A stretch of DNA of 64,000 nt from Oceanobacillus limi (lineage in GTDB: Bacteria; Bacillota; Bacilli; Bacillales; Amphibacillaceae), in the NCBI RefSeq assembly GCF_900111445.1, contig NZ_FOHE01000004.1, positions 1 through 64,000 on the forward strand, in the 5' to 3' direction. Position 1 is the stretch's first letter. Every line of letters starts with the position of its first letter. The position numbers were made by a program, and so were the translations under genes. Below the pieces are notes generated by a model. That model saw only the letters and a program-made list of their open reading frames with translations. It did no database searches and was not told where the DNA came from. Below, one piece after another: positions 45,402-55,370 of the stretch.

Positions 45402-46640
45402 ATGCATTCCTATGTGAAGGAGAATAAGCTTGATTTAAATACGATAGCTTTTAAGCAAAAGGAAAAAGTGATCGATCTCCTTAAGAAGCGTTTTTCGACT
45501 TATGGATATCAACAAATACAAACACCAGCATTCGAGTCCTATGACCTATATACAACCGTAACAGGCACCTTGAAGCAGGATGACATGATAAAGGTTATAG
45601 ATCGCTCGGGACGTGTACTTGTTTTACGACCTGATATTACAATACCGATCACACAACAAGTTGCAAAGCAAACACCTCAATTAACCGAAGAATTGCGTTA
45701 TTTTTATGTTTCGGATGTATTTCGTAACACATCACAACAAATAACAGATTATGAGCAATTACAAGCAGGTGTTGAGTTTTTTGGAAACAACGGTTCAGAA
45801 GCAGATGCAGAAATACTTGCTCTTGTTGAACATATATTATCCGACTTACAGGTTGGAACCTTTACGATCGAAATTGGCCATGCGGGTTTTTTCAAAGAAA
45901 TATTGGATCATTTATCGTTAACACCAGAGCAAACAAACCAATTTAAACAACTTGTTCAAGCGAAAAATATAGCTGGATTACAACAATTTATAAATAAGCT
46001 AAACATGAATGAGTCCGTCCAAAACATCGTGGAACAAATTCCATTATTATATGGGAATCCAACTACAGTTATCCAACGTGCCAAGGAACTTGAATTACCG
46101 GCCAATATGAAAAGAAAACTAGAAACACTTGAGGAAATATGTAGTCTACTTGAAGCTTACCAGTGTACAGAACGTATTGTTTTAGATTTAGGATTAATTA
46201 ATCATATGGATTATTATTCAGATGTTATTTTTCAGGGATTTATCGAAAGTATTGGAAAGCCAATTTTAACAGGAGGGCGCTACAATCACCTTGCAGATCA
46301 ATTCGGAGCTTCCATACCAGCGATCGGTTTTGCATTTGATATTGACTTACTTTTAACCTTAGAACAACAAGAGGATCCATACGATACACAGGAAATTGCT
46401 GTTTTCTATGACCCTAGCAAAAGAAAGCAAGCAGCAAACATCGCTCAGCTTTTTCGAAGGAATGGGCAAAGCGTCGTATTGTGTCCATTAGAGAAAGTGA
46501 ATCATTTTCATTCGAATGTAAGATACAAAATAACGCTCAAGCAAACGAAAAACTTACTTACTACTGCAACAGAAACCATAGAATTTCATACGAACCAGGA
46601 ATTACAAGAACAAATTAATCGGTTAAGGGAGGGAGCATAA
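45402..46640 (+). CDS. hisZ: ATP phosphoribosyltransferase regulatory subunit
   Basis: A 412-residue HisRS-like protein without aminoacylation function. The class II fold motifs are RPDITIPITQQVA and GGRYNHLADQFGASIPAIGFAFD, but the C-terminal anticodon-binding part is short and divergent. HisZ is required to activate and to give histidine feedback control to the short HisG encoded next. I start at ATG 45402 behind AAAGGAGC. It heads hisZGDBHAF(IE)C and abuts hisG. Confidence 0.93.
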   Translation: MHSYVKENKLDLNTIAFKQKEKVIDLLKKRFSTYGYQQIQTPAFESYDLYTTVTGTLKQDDMIKVIDRSGRVLVLRPDITIPITQQVAKQTPQLTEELRYFYVSDVFRNTSQQITDYEQLQAGVEFFGNNGSEADAEILALVEHILSDLQVGTFTIEIGHAGFFKEILDHLSLTPEQTNQFKQLVQAKNIAGLQQFINKLNMNESVQNIVEQIPLLYGNPTTVIQRAKELELPANMKRKLETLEEICSLLEAYQCTERIVLDLGLINHMDYYSDVIFQGFIESIGKPILTGGRYNHLADQFGASIPAIGFAFDIDLLLTLEQQEDPYDTQEIAVFYDPSKRKQAANIAQLFRRNGQSVVLCPLEKVNHFHSNVRYKITLKQTKNLLTTATETIEFHTNQELQEQINRLREGA

Positions 46641-47267
46641 TTGGCATTGATGACAGTAGCACTAGCTAAAGGAAGAACCTCCAATAGCTCTATTAAGCTT
46701 TTACAAAGTGCCGGTTTTCACTTTGATGATATTGAGGATAATACTAGGAAACTCGTTTTCTACGATAAAGAAAGAAAGGTAAAATTGATCTCCGTAAAAG
46801 CAGTAGATGTTCCTACCTATGTGGAAAAAGGAGCAGCAGATATCGGTATTGTAGGAAAAGATAATATATTAGAAGCCCAATCTGACCTTTACGAATTACT
46901 CGATTTAAACTTCGGTCAATGTAAATTTGTTGTAGCAGGATTGAATTCATCCCTACAGCAAAGGTCACGGTTAACAGTAGCCTCTAAATATCCAGTTGTA
47001 GCACAGAATCATTTTCAACGTAAGGGGATACCAATTGAAACAATCAAATTAAATGGATCGGTTGAGCTTGCACCCTTGATTGGTATGGCAGATGTAATTG
47101 TAGATATCGTAGAAACTGGTAGAACACTTCGTGAAAATGGGCTAACTGTTCTTGAAGAGCTCGATCACATTAGCACAAGATTAATTGTTAATAAAGCAAG
47201 CTTTGCTACAAAAACGGACACCATAGAAGATTTTGTAACAAAGCTAAAAAAAGCACTGGAGGGATGA
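46641..47267 (+). CDS. hisG: ATP phosphoribosyltransferase, short form
   Basis: A 208-residue catalytic subunit lacking the C-terminal regulatory ACT-like domain, hence dependent on HisZ. Motifs include ALAKGR near the start, GAADIGIVGKDN and VDIVETGRTLRENGL, which binds the phosphoribosyl group. It condenses ATP and PRPP, the first and committed step. It starts at TTG 46641, six bases after GGGAGGGA, with no gap after hisZ. Confidence 0.96.
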   Translation: MALMTVALAKGRTSNSSIKLLQSAGFHFDDIEDNTRKLVFYDKERKVKLISVKAVDVPTYVEKGAADIGIVGKDNILEAQSDLYELLDLNFGQCKFVVAGLNSSLQQRSRLTVASKYPVVAQNHFQRKGIPIETIKLNGSVELAPLIGMADVIVDIVETGRTLRENGLTVLEELDHISTRLIVNKASFATKTDTIEDFVTKLKKALEG

Positions 47268-47270
47268 ATT

Positions 47271-48551
47271 ATGGACGTGGTGACGACCGCACAGTTTTAT
47301 AAAAAAGATCTAACGGCGCCTACACCTCATAACAGGGAGATAGATAAAGCTGTTTTAGATATCATCGCCAACGTTCAACAATATGGTGACACCGCATTAG
47401 CGTCATACACCGAAAAATTTGACGGCGTAAAGGTAAAGCAGTTTACTGTTTCCAACCAAGAATTTGACGATGCACAAGAATTAGTTGACGAAGCTTTTAT
47501 TCGCGCATTAACCCAGGCTAAAGAAAACATAGAAACCTATCACCGCTCACAAATAGAAAAATCTTGGTTTATAGAAAGAGAGAATGATGTGGTACTTGGT
47601 CAAAAGATTACGCCTATCGAAAAGGTTGGTGTATATGTTCCTGGCGGCAAGGCCGCTTATCCTTCTACTGTTTTAATGAATGTCATTCCAGCACAACTTG
47701 CCGGCGTTAAATCTATCTCTATTACGACTCCACCAGACAAAAACGGAAAAATTAATCCTTATGTCCTGGTAGCAGCCAGACTCCTTGGTGTTGATCGTGT
47801 CTATAAAGTTGGTGGTGCACAAGCTATTGCGGCATTGGCATATGGAACAGAAACAATTGGAAAGGTCTATAAAATTGTCGGGCCAGGAAACGCTTATGTA
47901 GCCCGGGCTAAAAAATGGGTATATGGAGATGTTGCAATTGACATGATTGCAGGGCCAAGTGAGATCTGTGTAGTTGCCGACGAAACTACCAACCCTCGTT
48001 ATGTTGCAGCAGATTTACTTTCCCAAGCAGAGCATGATGAAGAAGCAAGGGCAATCTGTATTACTACGAGTAAAGAATTTGCAGAACAAGTTGTGACGGA
48101 ACTAGAAGAACAAGTTGTCCAATTAGAACGAAAGGATATTGCAAAGGCATCATTACAAGCTAACGGGAAAGTCATCCTTGCAACATCCATCATGGAGGCA
48201 TTTGAAGTCGTTAATCAAATCGCACCGGAACATTTACAAATAATGACGGAAAACCCTTCCGAAAAACTATCACTTGTACAAAATGCAGGGGCAATTTTTC
48301 TAGGCAAATACTCCCCTGAGCCACTGGGGGATTATTTTGCTGGTCCTAACCACACGTTACCGACAAGCGGTACGGCAACATTTTCTTCCCCATTAGGGGT
48401 TTACGACTTTATAAAAAAATCGAGTATTATCCATTATTCTAAAGAAGGATTGCTTCAAGCCGCAGATCAAATCATACGTCTAGCAAACACGGAGGGATTG
48501 ACAGCTCATGCCAATTCCATTCGACTAAGAAAGGATGATGCACATGCGTAG
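47271..48551 (+). CDS. hisD: histidinol dehydrogenase
   Basis: A 426-residue zinc- and NAD-dependent enzyme that oxidises histidinol to histidine in two steps. Typical stretches are GVYVPGGKAAYPSTVLMN, KVGGAQAIAALAYGTE, IVGPGNAYVARAKK, DMIAGPSEI, and SQAEHDE with metal-binding Gln and His; GPNHTLPTSG lies near the C-terminus. The length is normal. It begins four bases after hisG and overlaps hisB by eight bases. Confidence 0.97.
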   Translation: MDVVTTAQFYKKDLTAPTPHNREIDKAVLDIIANVQQYGDTALASYTEKFDGVKVKQFTVSNQEFDDAQELVDEAFIRALTQAKENIETYHRSQIEKSWFIERENDVVLGQKITPIEKVGVYVPGGKAAYPSTVLMNVIPAQLAGVKSISITTPPDKNGKINPYVLVAARLLGVDRVYKVGGAQAIAALAYGTETIGKVYKIVGPGNAYVARAKKWVYGDVAIDMIAGPSEICVVADETTNPRYVAADLLSQAEHDEEARAICITTSKEFAEQVVTELEEQVVQLERKDIAKASLQANGKVILATSIMEAFEVVNQIAPEHLQIMTENPSEKLSLVQNAGAIFLGKYSPEPLGDYFAGPNHTLPTSGTATFSSPLGVYDFIKKSSIIHYSKEGLLQAADQIIRLANTEGLTAHANSIRLRKDDAHA

Positions 48552-49128
48552 TTTTTCTACCTCACGCAAAACAAGCGAAACAGACATCCAATTACAGTTC
48601 ACCATAGACGGAACAGGAGACGCTAATGTTCAAACAGGTGTTGGATTTTTTGATCATATGCTGATCTTATTTACAAAGCATGGATTATTTGACTTAAATT
48701 TATCTTGTCAAGGAGACCTCGAAGTAGATGAACACCATACGGTTGAGGATATTGGAATCGCTTTGGGAACGGCCTTTCGTGAAAGCATTGGCAATAAAGA
48801 GGGAATTAATCGGTATGCTACTGTTAAAACCCCAATGGACGAAGCATTGTCCTCTCTTACAATTGATATTAGCGGAAGACCCTTCTTGGTTTTTAACGTG
48901 GATGGATTAAAAGACAAAATTGGAAACTTTGACTCGGAGCTAGTCGAAGAATTCTTTCATGCATTTGTTAACCAAGCAAATATTACGTTACATATTAATC
49001 TGGAATATGGTAGGAACAGCCATCATATTGTTGAATCTATTTTTAAAGGATTTGGAAGATGCTTAGATGAAGCAAGTCGGAAAAACGCACGTATTCAAGG
49101 CATTCCTTCTACAAAAGGGGTTTTGTAA
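48544..49128 (+). CDS. hisB: imidazoleglycerol-phosphate dehydratase
   Basis: A 194-residue monofunctional dehydratase (no phosphatase domain, in keeping with a separate PHP phosphatase). The two His-rich metal motifs are VDEHHTVEDIGI and FFHAF with the later RNSHHIVES. It converts imidazoleglycerol phosphate to imidazoleacetol phosphate. I choose ATG 48544, spaced eight bases from AAAGGA; two further ATG codons lie at 48535 and 48538. Confidence 0.96.
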   Translation: MRSFSTSRKTSETDIQLQFTIDGTGDANVQTGVGFFDHMLILFTKHGLFDLNLSCQGDLEVDEHHTVEDIGIALGTAFRESIGNKEGINRYATVKTPMDEALSSLTIDISGRPFLVFNVDGLKDKIGNFDSELVEEFFHAFVNQANITLHINLEYGRNSHHIVESIFKGFGRCLDEASRKNARIQGIPSTKGVL

Positions 49129-49157
49129 AACCATGATAGGGAGTAAGGAGATTAAAA

Positions 49158-49763
49158 ATGATCACAATTATTGATTATGGAGCTGGAAATATCAAAAGTT
49201 TACAATTCGCACTAGAAAAACTGGAATTAGAGTCGATTTTAACAACAGATCCAGATGAAATAAAGAAAGCAAGAGCAATTATTTTACCTGGGGTAGGAGC
49301 ATTTGAAGATGCCATGTTAGCGTTAAAAAACGCAAACCTTGTTCACGTAATCCAAGAAGAAGTAACAAATGGCAAACCCCTATTAGGGATTTGTCTAGGA
49401 ATGCAACTCCTATATGAAACAAGTAGTGAAGGTGGAATTTCAAAAGGACTTGGGCTCATTGAAGGCAAGATCGAACGTATTACCGATACGGTAAAAGTCC
49501 CTCACATGGGTTGGAATACATTATCTATGAAACAAAATAGCACCATTGTGAAACATGTAGAACAAAATGCTTACGTTTATTTTGTCCATTCATATTACGC
49601 TTCCGAAATGAACGCCAGTGAACTTGTGTGTAGTACCGCTTATGGCATAGAAGTTCCCGCTATTATTCAAAAAGATAACATTATCGGGATGCAGTTTCAT
49701 CCAGAAAAAAGCGGAAAGGTTGGAATTCAGCTACTAAAAAACTTTGGGGGGATGGTATCATGA
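49158..49763 (+). CDS. hisH: imidazole glycerol phosphate synthase, glutaminase subunit
   Basis: A 201-residue class I glutamine amidotransferase: IDYGAGN at the start, LPGVGAF, nucleophile Cys79 in GICLGMQLLYE, and FHPEKSG with the catalytic His and Glu. It supplies ammonia to HisF. It lies 29 bases after hisB and overlaps hisA by four bases (ATGA), so translation is coupled. Confidence 0.97.
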   Translation: MITIIDYGAGNIKSLQFALEKLELESILTTDPDEIKKARAIILPGVGAFEDAMLALKNANLVHVIQEEVTNGKPLLGICLGMQLLYETSSEGGISKGLGLIEGKIERITDTVKVPHMGWNTLSMKQNSTIVKHVEQNAYVYFVHSYYASEMNASELVCSTAYGIEVPAIIQKDNIIGMQFHPEKSGKVGIQLLKNFGGMVS

Positions 49764-50482
49764 TTCTTTTTCCAGCAATCGATATCCGGGGTGGTAATTG
49801 CGTTCGACTCATCCAAGGAGATTACGATAAAGAACAAGTTTATAGCGATTCACCAATAGATATGGCATTACGTTGGCAAAAAAAGGGAGCTAAGTTCCTT
49901 CATCTTGTAGACCTAGATGGAGCAAAAACAGGAAATGCTAGCAATCAATCTGTTATACATGAAATAGCTTCCGAAACAAGCATCCCTGTTCAGGTTGGAG
50001 GTGGAATTCGTTCCTTAGAACAAATTAATGCCTATATTGCTATAGGAGTCGATCGTGTCATTATTGGCACTGCAGCAATTGATGACAAAGCATTTTTAAG
50101 AAGTGCTGTAGAGAAGTACGGTACTAAAATTGCCGTTTCCATTGATGCGCGGCACGGCTATGTAGCAACAAATGGATGGAAACATACAAGCGAAGTTCGT
50201 GCATTAGACTTACTAAAGGAATTAGTGGATATTGGTGTAGCCACGATCATTTATACAGATATTTTAAAGGATGGCATGTTAAAAGGCCCCAACTTCGCAG
50301 AGCTTCAAGCCATGAATGATGCATCATCCATTAATGTCATCGCTTCAGGAGGAGTATCTAGTAAAGAGGATATTGAAAAGCTCCAATCGATGAACCTCTA
50401 CGGTGCCATTATCGGTAAAGCATTATATGATGGAACACTTTCATTTGAATCATTATCGGAGGGTGATCAACATGCTAGCTAA
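49760..50482 (+). CDS. hisA: ProFAR isomerase
   Basis: A 240-residue (beta/alpha)8 barrel that isomerises ProFAR to PRFAR. Catalytic Asp8 lies in FPAIDIRGG. Phosphate-binding half motifs are [13 protein letters not shown] and VIASGGVSS, which show the internal duplication shared with HisF. It ends 11 bases inside hisF. Confidence 0.97.
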   Translation: MILFPAIDIRGGNCVRLIQGDYDKEQVYSDSPIDMALRWQKKGAKFLHLVDLDGAKTGNASNQSVIHEIASETSIPVQVGGGIRSLEQINAYIAIGVDRVIIGTAAIDDKAFLRSAVEKYGTKIAVSIDARHGYVATNGWKHTSEVRALDLLKELVDIGVATIIYTDILKDGMLKGPNFAELQAMNDASSINVIASGGVSSKEDIEKLQSMNLYGAIIGKALYDGTLSFESLSEGDQHAS

Positions 50483-51236
50483 ACGAATTATCCCTTGTCT
50501 AGATGTAGACAAAGGACGTGTCGTTAAAGGAAAAAAATTCAAAGACATCAAAGACGTTGCCGACCCGGTGGAAATAGCAAAAAGATACAATGATGAAGGT
50601 GCAGATGAACTTGTATTTTATGACATTACAGCTTCGAATGAAGAACGCAATATTTTCTTAGAAATCGTGGAAAAAGTAGCAGCAGAAATCGCCATTCCAT
50701 TTACAGTTGGTGGAGGAATTCGTACATTAGAGGACATTCATCAAGTATTGCGTGCCGGAGCTGATAAAGTTTCTATCAATAGCTCTGCCGTTAAAGATCC
50801 TCAGCTTATTAAACGTGCTGCCAAAAAGTTCGGATCACAATGTATTGTCCTATCTCTTGATGCAAAAAAAGTGGAATTCGATAAATGGAGCATATTCATT
50901 CATGGCGGAAGAAAAAACACCTATCGCGATGCACTGGAATGGGCTATTGCCGGAGAGACGCTAGGGGCAGGTGAACTAGTTGTTAACTCCATTGATGTCG
51001 ATGGAGAAAAGAATGGCTATAACGTTGAGTTAACGAAGAAAATAGCTGAAGCTGTGAATATCCCTGTAGTAGCTAGCGGTGGGGCTGGAACAATCAACCA
51101 TTTTCAAACCATCCTAGAACCTGGAGTTGCTGATGCAGCCCTAGCTGCTTCAGTTTTCCATTATGGTGAAATCTACATTCCTGATTTAAAAAATGCCTTG
51201 TCCAAACACAACATCCCTGTTAGGAGGAATACGTAA
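50472..51236 (+). CDS. hisF: imidazole glycerol phosphate synthase, cyclase subunit
   Basis: A 254-residue (beta/alpha)8 barrel with Asp11 in [14 protein letters not shown] and the phosphate loops [12 protein letters not shown] and VASGGAGT. It cyclises PRFAR with ammonia from HisH to give imidazoleglycerol phosphate and AICAR. I use ATG 50472 behind GGAGGG; the open frame starts inside hisA. Its stop overlaps the hisI start (TAATG). Confidence 0.97.
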   Translation: MLAKRIIPCLDVDKGRVVKGKKFKDIKDVADPVEIAKRYNDEGADELVFYDITASNEERNIFLEIVEKVAAEIAIPFTVGGGIRTLEDIHQVLRAGADKVSINSSAVKDPQLIKRAAKKFGSQCIVLSLDAKKVEFDKWSIFIHGGRKNTYRDALEWAIAGETLGAGELVVNSIDVDGEKNGYNVELTKKIAEAVNIPVVASGGAGTINHFQTILEPGVADAALAASVFHYGEIYIPDLKNALSKHNIPVRRNT

Positions 51237-51871
51237 TGCCTATTGAAGGTCCTATTTTTTCAGAAAACCAACTTATCCCAGCAATTGTTCAGGAAGAGAC
51301 AACTGGAGAAGTATTAATGCTTGCTTATATGAACGAAGAGGCTTATTTAAGAACCATCGAAACGAAGGAAACATGGTTCTATAGCCGTAAAAGAAACGAA
51401 TTATGGAATAAAGGCGCAACCTCCGGAAATAAACAGGTCGTAAAACGCATTTCCTATGACTGTGACGGGGATACGATCCTTATTCACGTGAACGCATTAG
51501 GACCTGCCTGCCACACAGGGGAAAAGACATGCTTTTATCATACCGCTTGGGAAGACCAACCAAGCAAAAATAATATTATTGAAGATGTTGTAACAAGCAT
51601 TTCCAATAGACGAGTTCATCCCGTAGAAGGATCTTACACGACATATCTCTTCCAAGAAGGTGTAGATAAGATTCTTAAGAAAATTGGCGAAGAAACGAGT
51701 GAGGTAATTATTGGTGCAAAGAATCAAGATAAAGCTGAAGTCACTTGGGAAATTGCTGACCTTACCTATCACACGCTTGTGTTAATGGAATTGTTGGGCG
51801 TGACCACCACAGATATTAAGGAGGAACTTCATAAAAGACATAGTAGCAAGCAGGGTGTAGCTAATGAGTAA
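51236..51871 (+). CDS. hisI: bifunctional phosphoribosyl-AMP cyclohydrolase / phosphoribosyl-ATP pyrophosphohydrolase
   Basis: A 211-residue HisI-HisE fusion. The HisI part has [23 protein letters not shown] and the metal motif [12 protein letters not shown] with [13 protein letters not shown]. The HisE part (about 115-205) has [25 protein letters not shown] and TYHTLVLM. It carries out steps two and three of the pathway, in the domain order usual in Bacillus. The stop overlaps the hisC start. Confidence 0.97.
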   Translation: MPIEGPIFSENQLIPAIVQEETTGEVLMLAYMNEEAYLRTIETKETWFYSRKRNELWNKGATSGNKQVVKRISYDCDGDTILIHVNALGPACHTGEKTCFYHTAWEDQPSKNNIIEDVVTSISNRRVHPVEGSYTTYLFQEGVDKILKKIGEETSEVIIGAKNQDKAEVTWEIADLTYHTLVLMELLGVTTTDIKEELHKRHSSKQGVANE

Positions 51872-52922
51872 ATTTTGGAGTTCCATGGTGAAACGCACGG
51901 TGCCATATATTCCTGGCGAGCAGATCGACCAAAAGGATATATTAAAATTAAATACCAACGAGAATCCCTATCCCCCTTCCCCAAAGGTTACAGATGCAAT
52001 CAAGACGGAATTAGCAAGGGGAATAAATCTGTATCCCTCTCCAACTGTTGAACAGTTGCGAGATGCGATTGCCTCCTATAATCAATTGGCAAAAGAAAAT
52101 GTATTCGTTGGCAATGGATCCGACGAAGTATTGGCCTTTTCTTTTATGGCCTTTTTTGAGTCTGGAAAAGCAATTCGCTTTCCAACTGTCACATACAGCT
52201 TTTACCCTGTCTATTGTAAGCTATTTGATATTCCTTATGAAGAAGTTCCTGTCCAACGGGATTTTTCACTACAGGTAGAAGGGTTCTTTCAATCAGAGGG
52301 TGGTGTGATTTTCCCTAATCCAAATGCACCAACAGGTGTGTTCCTGTCACTTGATGATGTAGCTAGCATTGTCGAACAGAATTCGGAACAAGTTGTCATT
52401 ATTGATGAGGCCTATGTTGATTTCGCAACAGAATCAGCTGTTTCTTTGATTCAAACCTACCCAAACTTATTAGTTGTCCAAACTACTTCTAAGTCACGCT
52501 CTCTAGCGGGTTTACGAATTGGTTACGCGCTTGGTCAACCTGAACTTATTGAGGGATTAACGCGAATCAAAGATTCCTTTAATTCGTATACAATTGACCG
52601 ACTGGCAATTGCTGGTGCAGAAGCATCCTTTCGGGATAAGAGTTATTTTAAAGAAACAACGCAAAAAATATTACAGACACGTTCTTGGGTTTCAGATGAA
52701 TTAAAACAGCTTGGCTTCCATGTCATACCATCTCAAGCTAACTTTATATTTGTCACCCACTATAAAGAATCGGCTACCTATTTGTATCAACAATTCAAGA
52801 AAATTGGTGTACTAGTCCGCCACTTTAACAAGCATCCAATTAATAATTACCTGCGAATTACGATCGGCAGTGATCAGGATATGAAATTATTTCTCACAAA
52901 AGCTGCACAAGTTTTACAATAA
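51864..52922 (+). CDS. hisC: histidinol-phosphate aminotransferase
   Basis: A 352-residue PLP enzyme. [12 protein letters not shown] opens the active site, FPNPNAPTG and IIDEAYVDF line it, the PLP Lys lies in [16 protein letters not shown], and NYLRITIG carries the terminal Arg. The [10 protein letters not shown] form replaces the more usual SKAFGLAGLR. It converts imidazoleacetol phosphate to histidinol phosphate. It is last in the his operon and overlaps hisI by eight bases. Confidence 0.95.
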   Translation: MSKFWSSMVKRTVPYIPGEQIDQKDILKLNTNENPYPPSPKVTDAIKTELARGINLYPSPTVEQLRDAIASYNQLAKENVFVGNGSDEVLAFSFMAFFESGKAIRFPTVTYSFYPVYCKLFDIPYEEVPVQRDFSLQVEGFFQSEGGVIFPNPNAPTGVFLSLDDVASIVEQNSEQVVIIDEAYVDFATESAVSLIQTYPNLLVVQTTSKSRSLAGLRIGYALGQPELIEGLTRIKDSFNSYTIDRLAIAGAEASFRDKSYFKETTQKILQTRSWVSDELKQLGFHVIPSQANFIFVTHYKESATYLYQQFKKIGVLVRHFNKHPINNYLRITIGSDQDMKLFLTKAAQVLQ

Positions 52923-52990
52923 TAATTTTGAACAAAGAATTTGATAAGTTACCTCGCATTATACAAAAAAATAAAGTAGATAAAAAAACA

Positions 52991-53054
52991 AAAAGAGGAA
53001 TCCGAACAAATGCTGATCCATCCATGAATGGAATGACTGTTCGGATCCCTCTTT
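52991..53054. terminator. large hairpin after the his operon
   Basis: AAAGAGGAATCCGAACA pairs with TGTTCGGATCCCTCTTT (one G-U) around a loop that can form an inner small stem. It lies between hisC and the convergent SurA-N lipoprotein gene and can end both. Confidence 0.85.
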
Positions 53055-53084
53055 GATTAAGAGTTTACAGTTAATATATCTTTA

Positions 53085-53798
53085 TTAAATTAACTTCTCT
53101 ACTTCCGCTTGTTCTTGAAGCTCTTCCAATTTTGCTTGGAGCTGTTCAGATTGTTTCTGGTCTTTCAAATCTTGACGAATTGTTTCCTCTAGTTCTTCTA
53201 ATTCACCAATTTCTTCTCCGCTTTGTTCCACCAATTGATCATATCTTTCTTCTACTTCTTCATCTGAGACTTCATCAACTGTTAATTCTTGATCCATATA
53301 CTTATTAAGCAATACATTAAAGTTGATTTGCTCTTTAAACTCAGCTTCTGTTAACTGGAATTGTTCCAAATAGGACTCAAGCTCTTCCTCTTCTATCGAC
53401 TCCATTTCAGTTTGAACTTCTTCTTCCGTAACCTCTATTCCTTTATCTTCAGCTTCTTGTTTAATTAACACTTGTGCAACTAATTCGTTGACTGTTTGTT
53501 CTTTGAGTGCATCTTTGTCACTCGTATCAAGACCATACATAGCCATATTCATTTTGGTTTGGCTATAGATTGGATTATATCTGTTTCCTAAAACCTCTTC
53601 TCCATTGATAGTTGCTACAACTTCATCTTCGGCCACTTTTTCTTCTTCCGTTACTTCTGTTTCTGGTGGTTCCTGTTGACCAGTTTCCGTGGCTTCAGCA
53701 CCTTCTTCTGCTCCGTCTTCAGCATCCTCATTATCTCCACAAGCTACTAGTAGACCAGCTAGTCCTACTGATAAGATAAGCAAAATTAACTTCTTCAT
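53085..53798 (-). CDS. SurA N-terminal-domain lipoprotein (PrsA-like without PPIase)
   Basis: A 237-residue lipoprotein: lipobox LVAC (Cys20), a Glu/Thr-rich tether of about 45 residues, then a SurA/PrsA-type helical chaperone domain (ATINGEEVLGNRYN, VNELVAQVLIKQEAEDKGI, TEEEVQTEMESI). No parvulin domain with its conserved pattern is present; the C-terminus is a Gln/Glu-rich coiled coil. It probably helps folding of exported proteins at the outer membrane face. The protein is strongly acidic, which fits a salt-adapted cell. Confidence 0.87.
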   Translation of the reverse strand: MKKLILLILSVGLAGLLVACGDNEDAEDGAEEGAEATETGQQEPPETEVTEEEKVAEDEVVATINGEEVLGNRYNPIYSQTKMNMAMYGLDTSDKDALKEQTVNELVAQVLIKQEAEDKGIEVTEEEVQTEMESIEEEELESYLEQFQLTEAEFKEQINFNVLLNKYMDQELTVDEVSDEEVEERYDQLVEQSGEEIGELEELEETIRQDLKDQKQSEQLQAKLEELQEQAEVEKLI

Positions 53799-53975
53799 AT
53801 AGTAAATACCTCATTTCTAAATTTAATGTATTCCTATTCAAACATATTTAGAGGTATGGAAGCAAGTCTTTAAAAACGCGCCTTTATCTTTAAATCCCCT
53901 TGTAGCCTGACATAGTCGCACATATTAACATTTAGATAACAAAACTACTACATTTTTACTCACTTTTGCCACAAA

Positions 53976-54015
53976 TAACAGAAGCAACCCACTAATGTAT
54001 GGATTGCTTCTGTTA
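53976..54015 (-). terminator. yclQ terminator
   Basis: A perfect 12-bp stem, TAACAGAAGCAA with TTGCTTCTGTTA, and a 16-base loop, right after the yclQ stop on the minus strand. Confidence 0.85.
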
Positions 54016-54022
54016 CTACATC

Positions 54023-54967
54023 CTATTCACCTAAAGTTGCATCAATTTCATTAATCATTTCAGATACAGATGTAAGTCCTCCACCTGATAGGTACCAAAC
54101 ATCAGGGTTTAAATAATAAATATCATCATTTTGGTAAGACTTCGTACCTTCCATTAGCTTATTTTCTACAATTTGTTGTGCAGAAGATTCTCCACCTACG
54201 ACAGCACTACGATCTACCACATACAACAGATCAGGGTCTTGTTCACTAACATACTCAAATGTAACATTCATTCCATGTGTAGATGCTTCAATATCCTCAT
54301 CAACTGCTGGAACACCAAATACATCGTGAATTACACCAAATCTTGAATTTTGACCATATGCACTGATTTTATCATCGTTTGCAAGTATGATAAGCGCGTT
54401 TTTCCCTGAAGAAGAGGCTTTTTCATTAATAGTTGAGATCGATTCATCAATAGCTGCTAATTCTTCACCAATTTCATCTTGTTTATCAAAGATTTCTCCT
54501 ACAATTTCCATGTTTTCCTTGAAAGATTCCATATACCTTGTTGTATCAACCCCAAGATGAACAGTAGGTGCTATTTCAGTTAATTGTTCATAAAGTGAAG
54601 CTTGACGTCCCGAAATAATAATCACATCTGGATCAATTTCGGAAATTTTTTCAAAATCTGGCTCCTTCAAGCTACCAATGTTCTCATAATCATCGCTCGC
54701 AAATTTTTCTAAGTAAGTAGGAATAGTTCCAGATTGTGCAACACCAGCTACATCAACGCCAAGTTTATCTAAGGTATCCAGTATACCGAAATCAAAGACA
54801 ACAACTTTTTCAGGATTTTTCGGCACTTCTGTTTCGTCTAATTCATGTTGAACCGTAACCATATCTTTTGTATCATTATTCGAATCTTCACTACCTTCAG
54901 CAGATCCACAGGCAGAAATTAAAAAGATCATTAAACCCATAATTAATAAAATGGACAACTTTTTCAT
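54023..54967 (-). CDS. yclQ: petrobactin-type siderophore-binding lipoprotein YclQ
   Basis: A 314-residue helical-backbone binding protein with lipobox ISAC (Cys20). Motifs are PEKVVVFDFGILDTLDKLG, DPDVIIISGRQ, ILANDDKISAYGQNSRFGVIHDVFG and the end DVWYLSGGG. It matches the FatB/YclQ group that binds petrobactin or related catecholates. Length and place after yclNOP agree with B. subtilis yclNOPQ, but about 400 bases separate it from yclP here. Confidence 0.9.
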   Translation of the reverse strand: MKKLSILLIMGLMIFLISACGSAEGSEDSNNDTKDMVTVQHELDETEVPKNPEKVVVFDFGILDTLDKLGVDVAGVAQSGTIPTYLEKFASDDYENIGSLKEPDFEKISEIDPDVIIISGRQASLYEQLTEIAPTVHLGVDTTRYMESFKENMEIVGEIFDKQDEIGEELAAIDESISTINEKASSSGKNALIILANDDKISAYGQNSRFGVIHDVFGVPAVDEDIEASTHGMNVTFEYVSEQDPDLLYVVDRSAVVGGESSAQQIVENKLMEGTKSYQNDDIYYLNPDVWYLSGGGLTSVSEMINEIDATLGE

Positions 54968-55370
54968 ATATATTAACTCCTTTTATTTGATTAATAGATT
55001 GCAATATTACTACTAATTGAATGACTAGTAATACTCCATCTCCCCAAAAAATCCAAGCCATTTTCTGTACTGTACAAAAACAAGCTAATCTATCAATTCC
55101 CCAACCTACTTGAGCGCTCAAAAGCAAGATGGGATTTATCTTTATTAAGCAATTCCATTTACCGAATCGCCTTGATAAGGTAAACTATAAATAAGTAGTG
55201 TTCCTTTATAATAGCTAGCACGTCTGCTAACTATTATAAGGGACTTTTTATTAGCCAAAATTTTTTGGGGGGTTTGAAGTACTACTTGATCCTTCCAGTA
55301 ATATTGCCACGTATGCCATAAACAGTGAATGCCCAATAAGTAGATAAAAAGCACGCAGCTTCCTATCTAC
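54968..55370. other. gap between yclP and yclQ with a long hairpin
   Basis: No credible gene in 403 bases. A near-perfect 20-bp hairpin with a four-base loop lies at 55200-55244 (arms ending TAATAGCTAGCA and TGCTAACTATTA), followed on the plus strand by TTTTTATT. Beside it is TTTTTTGGGGGG (55261-55272 on the plus strand). A short minus-strand frame with LLIGHSLFMAYVAILLEG near 55290-55350 might be a gene remnant, but I cannot name it. Confidence 0.5.

Noticed and set aside
55145-55354. 69-codon minus-strand frame between yclP and yclQ
   Set aside because: It reads through the hairpin and homopolymers and lacks a ribosome site; the hydrophobic stretch in another frame is too short to name.
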